A stretch of DNA of 64,000 nucleotides from CBDBBY01 sp965203215 (GTDB lineage Bacteria; Pseudomonadota; Alphaproteobacteria; Rhodobacterales; Rhodobacteraceae), in the NCBI GenBank assembly GCA_965203215.1, contig CBDBBY010000001.1, positions 2,790,001-2,854,000 on the forward strand, read 5' to 3'. Within the stretch, counting starts at the first letter, position 1, and each line of letters begins with the position of its first letter. Below the pieces are notes generated by a model, which worked only from the letters and a program-made list of their open reading frames with translations, was not told where the DNA came from and ran no database searches. Made by a program: the position numbers and the translations under genes. Positions 41,952 to 51,013 of this stretch are shown in pieces.

Positions 41952-43048
41952 TTGGTCTTGGAAGCAGAATCGAGCTGCCAGCCGCTGCTCTGCATCTCCC
42001 TTATCCGCGACGCCGCCCGCTCGAATTGGAATGCCCCGCTTCCCTCGGAATACAGGTTCTCCGGCTCCGCAGCGGCCGAAATCACCAATTGGACCCGAGC
42101 CTCGTACAACGCGTCGACGAGAAGGACGAAACGCTTGGCCTCGTTGTAATTCGACCTTGCAAGCAAAGGGACATCCTCCACGATCAAGACGCGTACCGCA
42201 TTCGCGATCGCCAAGAAGTCGCCCGGCCCCAGCGGCTGACCGCAAAGATCCCAGAAGTTCGATCTGGCCACCCCGTTTCCGTATCTGGGCAGATGAATTT
42301 CCCGCCCCTTGCAGTGAAGAACCCTTGTTTCGGATTTTCCGCCCGTCAGGTCGCTCCAAATGCACTCTATCGCCTCTGCGGACGCCGAGTCGGCCGGTGT
42401 GAAATACGTCGGGGCGCCTTTCAGCCGGTCCTGCCGGTAGTCCAAGCCGCCGGCCAATTCGTGAACAACCATCGTCCGCCCTACGAAATCGACGAACGGC
42501 AGAAACAGATGCCGGTTGAGGCCGTCCTTGTACAGCTCTCCCGGATGGAAGTTCGATGTGGTGCAGACGATCGCGCCGAGCCGGTTCAGGCTTTCGAACA
42601 AGCGTCCGACAATCATGGCGTCCGCGATGTCCTCGATCTGCATTTCATCCAAGCAGATCACCCGGACGTTTTCGGCAAGCTTGCTCGCCACCGGGGGAAT
42701 GGCGTCGTCGACTTCCGTCTTCCGGATATCGTGCAGCGCCGCATGGACCTCTTGCATGAAGTCGAGAAAATGGACCCGCCGCTTGCGGTCCGTGCCGGAG
42801 AATTCGAAAAACAGGTCCATCAGCATCGACTTGCCGCGACCGACCTTGCCCCAAATGTAGAGTCCCTTTTCGGCGCTCTCCTTGCCCCTTCGAAAAATGC
42901 CTTTGAATGAACGCGAGTTCCGCTCCGAACTCAGCACCCGCTCCTTGAGCATGTCGAGCTGATCGGCCGCGGCCGTCTGCGCCTGGTCCGGCTTGAGGCC
43001 GCCGGATGCGATTCTGGCGGAAATCAGTTCACGAAATGATTGCGACAT
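41948..43048 (-). CDS. zapE: Cell division protein ZapE (AFG1-like ATPase)
   Basis: ATG 43048 (MSQSFRELISARIASGGLKP) gives 366 residues. Walker A GLYIWGKVGRGKSMLMDLFF, the FLDFMQEVHAALHDI segment, Walker B ICLDEMQIEDIADAMIVGRL, and TSNFHPGELYKDGLNRHLFL PFV are conserved AFG1/ZapE features. ZapE associates with FtsZ during constriction; its mitochondrial homologue handles respiratory complex turnover. The gene overlaps the pseudouridine synthase downstream by four bases. Confidence 0.93.
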   Translation of the reverse strand: MSQSFRELISARIASGGLKPDQAQTAAADQLDMLKERVLSSERNSRSFKGIFRRGKESAEKGLYIWGKVGRGKSMLMDLFFEFSGTDRKRRVHFLDFMQEVHAALHDIRKTEVDDAIPPVASKLAENVRVICLDEMQIEDIADAMIVGRLFESLNRLGAIVCTTSNFHPGELYKDGLNRHLFLPFVDFVGRTMVVHELAGGLDYRQDRLKGAPTYFTPADSASAEAIECIWSDLTGGKSETRVLHCKGREIHLPRYGNGVARSNFWDLCGQPLGPGDFLAIANAVRVLIVEDVPLLARSNYNEAKRFVLLVDALYEARVQLVISAAAEPENLYSEGSGAFQFERAASRIREMQSSGWQLDSASKTK

Positions 43049-43420
43049 GCGAACCGGCAAGTTTCCAGTGAAGCGGGAGTGGCGCGGGTCGGACCGCACG
43101 CAACCGCAGCTGGCACTCCTTTTGCGCGAATTGCGCAATCATGCAAGAATCGTCCAGACAACGCGCCGGGGCGATCAGGCCGCGCAGTGCGGGTCGGCGA
43201 CCTCAAGAATTGCACGGATGGCCTTGCCGAATATCCGGATACGTGAAATTCCGCCTCGGCAGGCGGGCGAAGGCGATGCGGTTTCGCGTTGCCGCGTCCG
43301 CGAGTGAGACCAATTGACAATCGCCTTGAATCCTTTTGCAACAACTAGCGCTCCGGTTTTTTCTCGCCGAACCGGAAATCCAGCTCTCGCTACGCGAATT
43401 CGACAGGAAGATGAACTGCA
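43049..43420. other. Divergent spacer between zapE and gmd, no gene recognised
   Basis: These 370 bases contain only short frames without family similarity. The region should contain both promoters; no clear boxes were identified. Confidence 0.35.
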
Positions 43421-44470
43421 ATGGAACAAAGAACCGCACTGATTACAGGCATCACCGGGCAAGACGGCGCCTACTTGTCGGAGTTCCTGTTGGAAAAAGA
43501 TTATCGGGTTCACGGCATAAAGCGCCGGACCTCTCTCTTCAACACTGCGCGCATCGACCATCTTCTCGAAGGCGAGCCCGGACGCACCGGAGCGTTCTCG
43601 CTGCATCACGGCGACATGACGGACAGCACGAGCTTGACGCATGTCATGCAGAAGGTTCGGCCGGACGAGGTCTACAACCTTGCGGCTCAAAGCCATGTCA
43701 TGACATCCTTCGAGGAGCCCGAATACACCGCGAACTCCGATGCGCTCGGACCGCTGAGACTGCTTGAAGCCATCCGCATACTCGGACTTTCGGAAAAAAC
43801 CCGATTCTATCAGGCGTCGACATCGGAGCTGTTCGGACTTGTGCAAGAGCATCCGCAGTCCGAAACGACGCCGTTTTATCCGCGCAGCCCGTACGGCACC
43901 GCCAAGCTCTACGCGCATTGGATAACGGTCAACTATCGAGAAGCGTACCGATTGTTCGCGTGCAACGGCATATTGTTCAATCACGAAAGCCCGGTCCGGG
44001 GCGAGACCTTCGTCACTCGGAAAATCACGCGCGGGCTGGCGCGCATCAAGCTTGGCCTGCAAGACCAACTGGTAATGGGCAATCTGGACGCGCTGAGAGA
44101 CTGGGGCCATGCTCGCGACTACGTGGAAATGCAATGGCTGATGCTGCAGCAGCCCGAGCCCGAGGACTTCGTCATCGCCTCCGGAGTGCAGCATTCCGTG
44201 CGCGAATTCGTCATCGCCGCCGCCGCCGAACTGGACATCTCCATCACTTTCGAAGGCGCCGGCATCAACGAAATCGGCCGCGACGCGAGCGGCCGACCTG
44301 TGGTCGTCGTGGATGCGAGATACTTCAGGCCGACGGAAGTGGACACCCTTCTGGGGAATGCGGAAAAAGCGCGGCGGAAACTGGGATGGAAACCGAAGAC
44401 GACGTTCTCCGAACTCGTCGAGGAAATGGTCCAAGCCGACTTCGATGAGCAGAAGAAGGCAGCCGGATAG
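43421..44470 (+). CDS. gmd: GDP-mannose 4,6-dehydratase
   Basis: The 349-residue extended SDR starts MEQRTALITGITGQDGAYLS, with HGIKRRTSLFNTARIDHL, VYNLAAQSHVMTSFEEPEYT, the catalytic ASTSELFG and YPRSPYGTAKLYAHW (Tyr-x3-Lys), and NHESPVRGETFVTRKI. These are diagnostic for GMD. It converts GDP-D-mannose to GDP-4-keto-6-deoxymannose, a precursor of GDP-fucose, GDP-rhamnose or GDP-perosamine. No fcl or aminotransferase is adjacent, so the final sugar is unknown. Confidence 0.94.
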   Translation: MEQRTALITGITGQDGAYLSEFLLEKDYRVHGIKRRTSLFNTARIDHLLEGEPGRTGAFSLHHGDMTDSTSLTHVMQKVRPDEVYNLAAQSHVMTSFEEPEYTANSDALGPLRLLEAIRILGLSEKTRFYQASTSELFGLVQEHPQSETTPFYPRSPYGTAKLYAHWITVNYREAYRLFACNGILFNHESPVRGETFVTRKITRGLARIKLGLQDQLVMGNLDALRDWGHARDYVEMQWLMLQQPEPEDFVIASGVQHSVREFVIAAAAELDISITFEGAGINEIGRDASGRPVVVVDARYFRPTEVDTLLGNAEKARRKLGWKPKTTFSELVEEMVQADFDEQKKAAG

Positions 44471-44713
44471 TTCGTCGGCAGGGTCGGTGCCTACCATTCT
44501 CTTTGGAAGCCAGACGAGTCGACATTGTGAGGCTGCGCTGGACGGAACGCAGCTTGGACCTGCATCAGTTCGCCTGCGCAGATTGACGAATGAGCCCGAA
44601 TGCCGACAGTTGCTTCGGAGCATGGGGATAGGAAAATTGTCAATCCGCGCAGCAGAGTGATATTCGTCTCAGGCCGTTGTCGCGCGCGGCAGAGCTGATC
44701 GGGCCCTTCGATT

Positions 44714-45982
44714 GTGAATAAGTCGGAAACTACGCATTACTCAGCCAAGCTGATTACCCCCGTGCTCGTCGCGGGCTGCGTGATCATCATGATCAGCTTC
44801 GCGGTGCGCGCGAGTTTCGGGGTGTTTCAAATCCCGATCGCCGACGAATTCGGCTGGCTGCGAGCCGAATTCTCTCTTGCGCTCGCGATCCAGAATCTGG
44901 CCTGGGGCATCGGGCAGCCCATTTTCGGCGCGCTGGCGGAAAAGTTCGGAGACCGGCTCGCCGTGATCCTGGGCGCGATCGTCTATGCGGGCGGCCTAGT
45001 TCTCTCCAGCGGAGCCACGACTCCGGAAGCCCACCAGTTCCTGGAGTTCTTCGTCGGGTTCGGCTTTGCCGCGACGGGATTCGGCGTGATCCTGGCGGTC
45101 GTCGGACGCGCCAGCTCGGACGAAAACCGATCCATGTCGCTTGGCATCGCGACAGCGGCAGGCTCGGTCGGCCAGGTATTCGGCGCGCCGACGGCGGAAT
45201 GGATGCTGGGCTTCATGACTTGGCAAACCGTGTTCATCTGCTTCGCGCTGTCGATACTCCTTTCGCTTTCGGTTCTTCCGATGATGAGAGCGCCCCGCAA
45301 GGCATCGACTGCCGAACTCGAAGAAAGCATGAGATCGATCGTGCTGAAGGCGTTCAGAGATCCTTCCTACACGCTGATATTCGTGGGTTTCTTCTCCTGC
45401 GGCTACCAGCTGGCCTTCATCACGTCTCATTTCCCTGCGTTCGTGACCGAGATGTGCAGCCCGATCGCACCCGGCGGGCTTCTTCACAATTTGGGCGTCA
45501 CCACGACATCGGCGTTGGGCGCGGCAGCGATCGCCGTCATCGGACTTGCCAACATCGCGGGAACCGTGTGCGCCGGCTGGCTGGGCAAATACTACTCGCG
45601 AAAATATCTGCTGGCGATCATTTACGCCGGGAGAACGGTCGCGTCGGCGTGGTTCATACTGGCTCCGATCACGCCGATGTCCGTCCTGCTGTTTTCCGCC
45701 GGGATGGGCGCGCTCTGGCTCGCGACCGTTCCGCTCACGGGCGGGCTTGTCGGGCACATCTACGGCCTCCGATACATGGCGACACTGTACGGAATCATTT
45801 TCTTCTCGCATCAGCTCGGCGGTTTCACGGGCGTTTGGCTCGGCGGAGAACTTTACGACCTCTACGGGAATTACGACCTGGTCTGGTGGATCGGCGTCGG
45901 CGTGGGAGCATTTTCAGCGATCGTCCATCTTCCGGTGAACGAGCGACCGCTGGAATTCAGACACACCGCTGCCGGCGCTTGA
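44714..45982 (+). CDS. MFS transporter
   Basis: The 422-residue protein has twelve predicted membrane helices. Start GTG 44714 (VNKSETTHYSAKLITPVLVA) precedes the first helix. Conserved cues are GVFQIPIADEFGWLRAEFSL, WGIGQPIFGALAEKFGDRLA (loop 2-3 motif) and the central loop APRKASTAELEESMRSIVLK. It resembles oxalate/formate-antiporter-like or monocarboxylate MFS proteins, but the substrate is unknown. Monocistronic by spacing. Confidence 0.86.
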   Translation: MNKSETTHYSAKLITPVLVAGCVIIMISFAVRASFGVFQIPIADEFGWLRAEFSLALAIQNLAWGIGQPIFGALAEKFGDRLAVILGAIVYAGGLVLSSGATTPEAHQFLEFFVGFGFAATGFGVILAVVGRASSDENRSMSLGIATAAGSVGQVFGAPTAEWMLGFMTWQTVFICFALSILLSLSVLPMMRAPRKASTAELEESMRSIVLKAFRDPSYTLIFVGFFSCGYQLAFITSHFPAFVTEMCSPIAPGGLLHNLGVTTTSALGAAAIAVIGLANIAGTVCAGWLGKYYSRKYLLAIIYAGRTVASAWFILAPITPMSVLLFSAGMGALWLATVPLTGGLVGHIYGLRYMATLYGIIFFSHQLGGFTGVWLGGELYDLYGNYDLVWWIGVGVGAFSAIVHLPVNERPLEFRHTAAGA

Positions 45983-46123
45983 AATCATACCTCGCATTGC
46001 GCCATTGATGGGTTGCGCCTCAAACCGAATGAAGCTTTCGCTCTCTCTGGTTCGGCACCAGATATTCGGCAACGCTGAGGCGCTCGGATTGCACTACGTT
46101 GCCGGAGCACACTGATTGGTCTC

Positions 46124-47068
46124 TCAAGCCATTTGCGTTTGCCGCGCGCTCCACGCGCCGAGGATGTGGCGCGACGTCATCAGGTCCAAGTGCGCGCCGC
46201 CGCCGTTCTTGAACAATGTGATTTCGCTGTCGGAATTTCGCCGAAACTTGCCGGCCTGAATATCGTAAAAGTCGGCCAGCACGTCATCCTCGCAAATGGC
46301 GCCGCTCGATAACGGTGCGATCAATTCACCGATCTCGCGAAGCGTCGTGTCCCTCGAGTCGACAAACACACGCGACCGGCGGAAAGCTTCGTCGTCGGCT
46401 TCCCTCATGTCAGGTCGATAGGCGCCTATAAGGTCCAAATGCGTGCCGGCGGAAAGCCAACTCCCGCGGATCAGCGGTTCAGCGGCCATGGTCGCGCATG
46501 TGACAAGATCAGAATCGCGCACGGCTTTCTCGAGATCGGCGGCGACATTGATTTCAACCAGATTCGAAAATTCGGAAGCAAGTTTTTCAGCCCGCTCTTT
46601 CGTGCGGTTCCAAACCGTGAAACAAGCATCCGGAAACAAGCTTCGGTGCGCATCGATCATGGATCGCGCGACCGTGCCCGCGCCGACAATCAATATTCGT
46701 TTCGAATCCGGTCTGGCCAAGTGCTTTGCGGCAAGAAGGGAATCCCCGGCCGTCTTCCATTTGGTCACCAAATGGAAATCGACCAGCGCTTCAGCTACGC
46801 CTGTTTCGCCGTTGAAGAGGACCATTGCGCCGTTGACGGACGGAATCCCATGATCGGAATTGCCCGGAAAAATAGCTGCCGTCTTCACGGCGCACCCCAA
46901 GCCATCGATCAAAGCCAATCTCGAAAAAACAGTATTCCGCCCCGACCGGATGAATTCGTCGCGGACTTGCGCTTTGGGGAATTTATGGCCCTCGCTCAGG
47001 CTGTTCGCGAGCTCCGACCAAACAAGAAGCGCGTCAGCGTCATCAAACTCAATTTGCAAAATCGGCAT
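46124..47068 (-). CDS. Ornithine cyclodeaminase/mu-crystallin family protein
   Basis: The 314-residue protein has GCAVKTAAIFPGNSDHGIPS (catalytic Lys region), a Rossmann loop ILIVGAGTVARSMIDAHRSL, VWNRTKERAEKLASEF, and GTHLDLIGAYRPDMREADDE with the conserved catalytic Asp. Family members include ornithine cyclodeaminase, alanine dehydrogenase and ketimine reductases; this one is closest in outline to the delta-1-pyrroline/ketimine reductase type, but assignment is open. Confidence 0.85.
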   Translation of the reverse strand: MPILQIEFDDADALLVWSELANSLSEGHKFPKAQVRDEFIRSGRNTVFSRLALIDGLGCAVKTAAIFPGNSDHGIPSVNGAMVLFNGETGVAEALVDFHLVTKWKTAGDSLLAAKHLARPDSKRILIVGAGTVARSMIDAHRSLFPDACFTVWNRTKERAEKLASEFSNLVEINVAADLEKAVRDSDLVTCATMAAEPLIRGSWLSAGTHLDLIGAYRPDMREADDEAFRRSRVFVDSRDTTLREIGELIAPLSSGAICEDDVLADFYDIQAGKFRRNSDSEITLFKNGGGAHLDLMTSRHILGAWSARQTQMA

Positions 47069-47351
47069 CGCAAAAATCCCGCAGTGAGGGCATTCCGCCT
47101 ATATTCGCTGAAAGTGCCGCTCATTTGCAATCAACTAAATTTTCGAAAAAGATGCCGCAGGCATATCTCAAATTCGGTTGAAACGACCGGAATCCAGCCT
47201 TGTCGTGGAGTTTTACACACGATTTCGAAGGTGTTGCCCGCAGTCCGGCACCGAAACTCAAAGTCCGGCGCAAGGCTGCCGACCGGAACGGTTTCCCCGG
47301 GTGTGAATCGGCGATCCATTCCTCGGCCGGTCTCTGGCTCATTGTGGCCTC
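47069..47351. other. Debris downstream of the HEPN repeat, including a SnoaL-gene fragment
   Basis: At about 47131-47172 the plus strand reads ATCAACTAAATTTTCGAAAA and onward, about 34 of 40 bases like the segment at 49262-49302 that encodes EINEIFEKDAAVH of the SnoaL-like protein, but with a stop codon. A 73-codon minus-strand frame from ATG 47342 sits where a second HEPN-partner gene would start (same GAGGCCACA spacing) but diverges after the first codons. Confidence 0.45.
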
Positions 47352-47660
47352 TTACGATGCCCGCCGCTTGAACAGTGCAAGGGCAACGAAAAGTGAGGCG
47401 CGGTCTTTGATTCCCGCTTTCATGAGTGATCTGATAGCGTTGTGCGCTGCAACGGTTGCCGCCCGCGCGCCCGGCTTGGAATAGCGATCTTCAAGCGAAT
47501 GCTCCGCTTGTTGCCGCGCAGCCCTCAGAGCGGCAAACGCGTCCGCGAAATCCCGGATTTCAGTTGAAAATATCGCACCGCCTTTTTGATTCCGAAAAGC
47601 GTTATTTTGGCTTCCGCGTCCAATGGCGCGGCTCGCCTGATGCATTGCCAAGAAAACCAA
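47352..47660 (-). pseudogene. Truncated second copy of the HEPN-domain protein
   Basis: The 102-codon frame aligns with the C-terminal two thirds of the HEPN protein at 48012: MHQASRAIGRGSQNNAFRNQ corresponds to WHQAHRALEHGSAKNACLNQ, and EIRDFADAFAALRAARQQAE to EIREFAFAFATLQTARQRAD; both end LFKRRAS. The N-terminal ~55 residues, including the RNEAWH motif, are missing and the second histidine region is altered, so RNase activity is unlikely. It may still be translated. Confidence 0.68.
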
Positions 47661-47678
47661 CCCGAATTCACAGCCGCC

Positions 47679-48002
47679 CTACGCCGCAGCTGCGTCGGGC
47701 TCTTTGAAATCGTCCTTGTCGAAATAGTGAAAGAGGGGAAAACCGAGACCAAGACCATGATCCGGATCGCGCCAAGTCTCGGAGATAATCTCGTAATGCA
47801 ATTTATTCAGTGCCCTTCCGGTAAGTTGTCTGTAATCGCCATCGCACACGAAGTTCACGTCGACGACGGGGTCTCCGTCATGGTCGTACCCCGGCTTGAC
47901 ATCGATCCGTACGATTTTGATTCTGCTGAAGCGGGCCTTGAACGCACGCTCGGCGATCCGCCTGAGCTCTGCGACCCGCTTCTCGACCGATTTTTTGTTC
48001 AT
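47679..48002 (-). CDS. Uncharacterised partner of HEPN protein (DHDGDPVV family)
   Basis: ATG 48002 with TTAGGAGG nine bases upstream gives 107 residues: MNKKSVEKRVAELRRIAERA, then RIKIVRIDVKPGYDHDGDPV followed by VDVNFVCDGDYRQLTGRALN and FPLFHYFDKDDF. A VKPG.DHDGDP strand followed by a late FP.F.....K.D strand is shared by small proteins often encoded just after HEPN proteins, but no biochemical function is known to me. It starts nine bases after the HEPN stop, so the pair is an operon. It may be an antitoxin or target-recognition partner (inference). Confidence 0.75.
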   Translation of the reverse strand: MNKKSVEKRVAELRRIAERAFKARFSRIKIVRIDVKPGYDHDGDPVVDVNFVCDGDYRQLTGRALNKLHYEIISETWRDPDHGLGLGFPLFHYFDKDDFKEPDAAAA

Positions 48003-48011
48003 TGTGGCCTC

Positions 48012-48473
48012 CTAAGACGCACGCCGCTTGAACATTGCAAAGGCTACAAAGCGGCGGCGATCTTTGGTTCCCACTTTCTTTAGCGCTCCGATCGCGTCGT
48101 GTGCCATTTTGATCGCCGCATTCGCGTCGAACTGGGAGTACCGGTCCTTAAGCGAATAGTCAGCCCGCTGCCGGGCGGTCTGCAAGGTTGCGAACGCAAA
48201 CGCGAATTCCCGGATTTCCCGTGGGAATTTTAGCATTGCCCCTTGATTCAGGCATGCGTTTTTGGCGCTTCCGTGCTCAAGGGCGCGGTGCGCCTGATGC
48301 CAAGCCTCGTTGCGGTCTGTGCCGACGATCAAGTCGGCGGCTGTGCGGGCCAATGAATGGAACACCGCGTAGTACGCCGTGCTGATGGCGCGACGCAGGC
48401 TGGCCTGCATAGGCCGCCCCCGATTGACCTTCGTCAAGCGGCGGGCTGTTTTGATCAAGTCTTGCGACTCCAA
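48012..48473 (-). CDS. HEPN-domain protein, putative RNase/toxin-like
   Basis: The 153-residue protein begins MESQDLIKTARRLTKVNRGR and contains SLRRAISTAYYAVFHSLART, a classic HEPN helix. The later VGTDRNEAWHQAHRALEHG holds an R-x4-H pattern (RNEAWH) like the catalytic motif of HEPN ribonucleases. The C-terminus continues REFAFAFATLQTARQRADYS and ends MFKRRAS. HEPN proteins commonly act as RNA-cleaving toxins paired with a neutralising partner. Here the partner is not a MNT nucleotidyltransferase but the small protein downstream. Confidence 0.8.
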   Translation of the reverse strand: MESQDLIKTARRLTKVNRGRPMQASLRRAISTAYYAVFHSLARTAADLIVGTDRNEAWHQAHRALEHGSAKNACLNQGAMLKFPREIREFAFAFATLQTARQRADYSLKDRYSQFDANAAIKMAHDAIGALKKVGTKDRRRFVAFAMFKRRAS

Positions 48474-48541
48474 GTCTCAATACCTCGGTTATGAACTGCG
48501 CGGCGGGGTAGACCGAAAGCCGCACCGGCGTCAAGGCGGAG

Positions 48542-48726
48542 TCGCATTGAGGGTGCATCCCATTTTATGGGCAGACGGCTCGCGCGACAAATCCTCCAAT
48601 CAAGAAACCCAGCGCTGCGATTGTTTTGGATGCAGCATTTGAAGGCGAGCAGAGCGTTGCTCCGCTTTCGACCAGCGGTGCCTCTCCATCCTCATCCCCA
48701 AGAAATGGGATGCACCCTCGCATTGA
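48542..48726 (+). mobile_element. MITE-like element with 9-bp target duplication (dispersed repeat copy 3)
   Basis: The element spans 48551-48717 (167 bp). Its ends are GGGTGCATCCCATTT (48551-48565) and AAATGGGATGCACCC (48703-48717), perfect 15-bp inverted repeats. Exactly outside lie TCGCATTGA (48542-48550) and TCGCATTGA (48718-48726), a 9-bp direct repeat expected from transposition. The interior matches repeat copies 1 and 2 (GCAGCATTTGAAGGCGA, TTTCGACCAGCGGTGCC). On the minus strand a frameshifted relic of the LVESGA...AFKCCIQ peptide can be read. No transposase is present, so mobilisation would need one in trans. Confidence 0.85.
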
Positions 48727-49165
48727 CGGGTGAACTCAGGCACCGGCGAAGCCGAAGTGGCGGTGGGTTATGATGCGGCATTCACAGCATCATGGAGAAT
48801 TCAAGAAACTGATCTTGGAATTCATCGAACTGCACAACGATGAGGAAGCGAAAACCTATAGCTGGCCAGCAAGCCCGATACGACTCATCGCCGCGCGCCG
48901 ACAAGAGGAATATCCGACTGAATCATGTCACTTGATATTGGCGGAGATTCTCATGCCGAACGCTGCCGTTCGCCTGCTGCGTACTCTTGCTATCAACCGA
49001 AATCGAAACGCCGAAGGCTCGATGGCTTTGAGCAGACTTGCGCTCGCGGCGGTTTGAACTATCTGTGCGCCTGTCGAATGAACGACGATTTTGGCCGCAT
49101 ATCAAGGAATGCGGTTTGCCGGTCCGCAATCGATACGGACTCAAGTCTTCGGTTTTGGAGGATGC
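48727..49165. other. Region upstream of the SnoaL-like gene, no convincing gene
   Basis: A 95-codon plus-strand frame (48770-49057) begins MMRHSQHHGEFKKLILEFIE, plausible for its first 30 residues but unlike any family I recognise. The rest is unremarkable and presumably holds the promoter of the next gene. Confidence 0.3.
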
Positions 49166-50191
49166 ATGACGGCTTCAGGCGACCACGCTGCAAACAAGCA
49201 AGCGACCGCGCCGCTTCGCGCGGCGCTTTACGATTTTGAACCGGAACGTGTCGAAGATGAAATCAACGAAATTTTCGAAAAAGACGCCGCAGTGCATCTC
49301 GCATACCCTTTCGAAACTCTGAACGGCCCAAGCGCCCTGCATTCGGAAGCGTTCGTTCCGTTGCACGACGCGATTCCCGATTTGGAGAGGCGGGAGCTCA
49401 TCGTGATCGCAGGCAGATCAATCACCGGATTGGATTGGGTCGGCTGCGCGGGGCACTACACCGGCGAATTCAAGCGGCCTTGGCTGGATATCCCGCCGAC
49501 CGGGCATCAAGTCTCGGTCCGCTTTCACGAATTCTTCCGGATGGAAGATCGCAAAATCGTCGAAATGCAAGCGCTTTGGGACATTCCGGAACTCATGATG
49601 CAAGCGAACGCTTGGCCGATGGCGCCGAGCTTGGGCCGTGAATGGCACGTGCCGGGTCCCGCGACGCAGGACGGATTGACCGTCGAAGATTCGGGGGACG
49701 GCCTTTCGGAGCATAGCCTCGAGCTGGTTTCGGACATGCTGGCCGCGCTGGGGAATTTTGCCGAGGGCGGCGTCGCGGCGATGCGGCTTTCGGATTACTG
49801 GCATCCGAGATGCAGCTGGTACGGACCCTCCGGCATCGGAACTTGCCGGGGGATCGGCGGATTCCGGAACTGGCACCAGATACCGTTCCTGAATGCCATG
49901 CCGGACCGCACCGGATCGCTGGGAAAGGGCAACCTGTTCGCCGAAGGAAGATATGTAGGCTTCACCGCGTGGCCGGGCATGCGTATGTCGGTGACCGGAG
50001 ACGGCTGGCTTGGAATCGCTCCCTCGGGACAAAAGATCACGATGAGAAGTCTGGATTTCTGGAGATGCGAGGGAGACTTGATCAGAGAGAATTGGGTGCT
50101 CGTGGATTTGCTGGATGTCTACAGCCAGATCGGCGTCGATGTGTTCGCGCGACTGAAGGAGTTCAACAAGGCCCGCGCAGCCTGCGGCTGA
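49166..50191 (+). CDS. Double SnoaL-like / NTF2-fold protein
   Basis: ATG 49166 is preceded by TTGGAGG and gives 341 residues. Two SnoaL-like modules are visible. The first runs EDEINEIFEKDAAVHLAYPF to KIVEMQALWDIPELMMQANA with GHYTGEFKRPWLDIPPTGHQ. The second runs AAMRLSDYWHPRCSWYGPSG to ENWVLVDLLDVYSQIGVDVF. Such tandem polyketide-cyclase-like proteins accompany sugar or sugar-acid catabolic genes in Rhodobacterales and rhizobia, but their reaction is unknown. A decayed fragment of a close paralogue lies at about 47131. Confidence 0.82.
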   Translation: MTASGDHAANKQATAPLRAALYDFEPERVEDEINEIFEKDAAVHLAYPFETLNGPSALHSEAFVPLHDAIPDLERRELIVIAGRSITGLDWVGCAGHYTGEFKRPWLDIPPTGHQVSVRFHEFFRMEDRKIVEMQALWDIPELMMQANAWPMAPSLGREWHVPGPATQDGLTVEDSGDGLSEHSLELVSDMLAALGNFAEGGVAAMRLSDYWHPRCSWYGPSGIGTCRGIGGFRNWHQIPFLNAMPDRTGSLGKGNLFAEGRYVGFTAWPGMRMSVTGDGWLGIAPSGQKITMRSLDFWRCEGDLIRENWVLVDLLDVYSQIGVDVFARLKEFNKARAACG

Positions 50192-50245
50192 AGCTCGAGC
50201 CTGTCCGCCAGCCCGAGCTTTGAGATCAAGGCGGGCAAAGCTTGT

Positions 50246-50779
50246 TCAACGCGCCGGATCCGGCGCAATGTGGCATTCCCGGTACCAGGTGCGCCGTTCC
50301 CCGCAAGCTCCGTATCGCAGGGTGCCGTCCTCTCCGAATGTGGTTGCGGTCGCGCCCGTGCCTTCCGGAGTCTGCTGCACGACAACCGCTACATTTCGGT
50401 CGACGAGACCCATGTAGAAGTCCCTTTCTGAAAGCGGAACCTTGAGTTCCACAGGTTCGTCTAGGAAGCTAACCTCCACGAAAGTGGAGCCATCGCGGAT
50501 ATTGACCTTCACCGTGCAGGATTCGCCGGTGAACAGGGAATCCCTCATCCATGGCGACTTGTTTTCCGTCACGATTTCGCCTTCGGATGTTCTCTCGATC
50601 ACACCGACCAGTTCAGGTTCGCCGGCTGCGATTCGATCATAGTCGTCAAGCGTCAGGCAATCGACTCCCGGATCGAAGCAACTTGACAGTGCCGTCGACC
50701 CGATCGTCAGCGCGATCGCGGCACGCGCTCTGCAGCCGAGGGGGCGTCTTGCGGACGACGTTTCTTTCGCACTGATCAT
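50246..50779 (-). CDS. Putative lipoprotein of unknown function
   Basis: From ATG 50779 the product starts MISAKETSSARRPLGCRARA AIALTIGSTALSSCFDPG, with a possible lipobox (LSSC). The ~140-residue mature part has ESCTVKVNIRDGSTFVEVSF, acidic beta-strand-like stretches and a C-terminus with cysteines (YGACGERRTWYRECH). Earlier in-frame starts (50839, 50896) would bury the signal sequence. No family recognised. Confidence 0.6.
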   Translation of the reverse strand: MISAKETSSARRPLGCRARAAIALTIGSTALSSCFDPGVDCLTLDDYDRIAAGEPELVGVIERTSEGEIVTENKSPWMRDSLFTGESCTVKVNIRDGSTFVEVSFLDEPVELKVPLSERDFYMGLVDRNVAVVVQQTPEGTGATATTFGEDGTLRYGACGERRTWYRECHIAPDPAR

Positions 50780-51013
50780 GTCGAAACTGCCAATTCTGTC
50801 TGCGCGGGCTGATCGCTTGCCTCGCGTCACCGATATCATTCGGTATCGGGACCGAATTTGAATCGAACCGGCGCAACGCCCAAGCAGAACCTGCAATCAA
50901 ATTGGCGGATTCCGTTTGCTCGAGGGGAAGCTGGAGCTCGGTTCAACCCAATTCCGGCACTTCCCGACAGACAAATTCCATCAACCTCGTGATCGCTCCG
51001 GCCGGATCCCAAT

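Noticed and set aside
41952..42365. N-terminal extension of the RluA-family protein
   Set aside because: It overlaps zapE out of frame and is arginine/glycine rich; the GTG at 41951 overlapping the zapE stop is more plausible.
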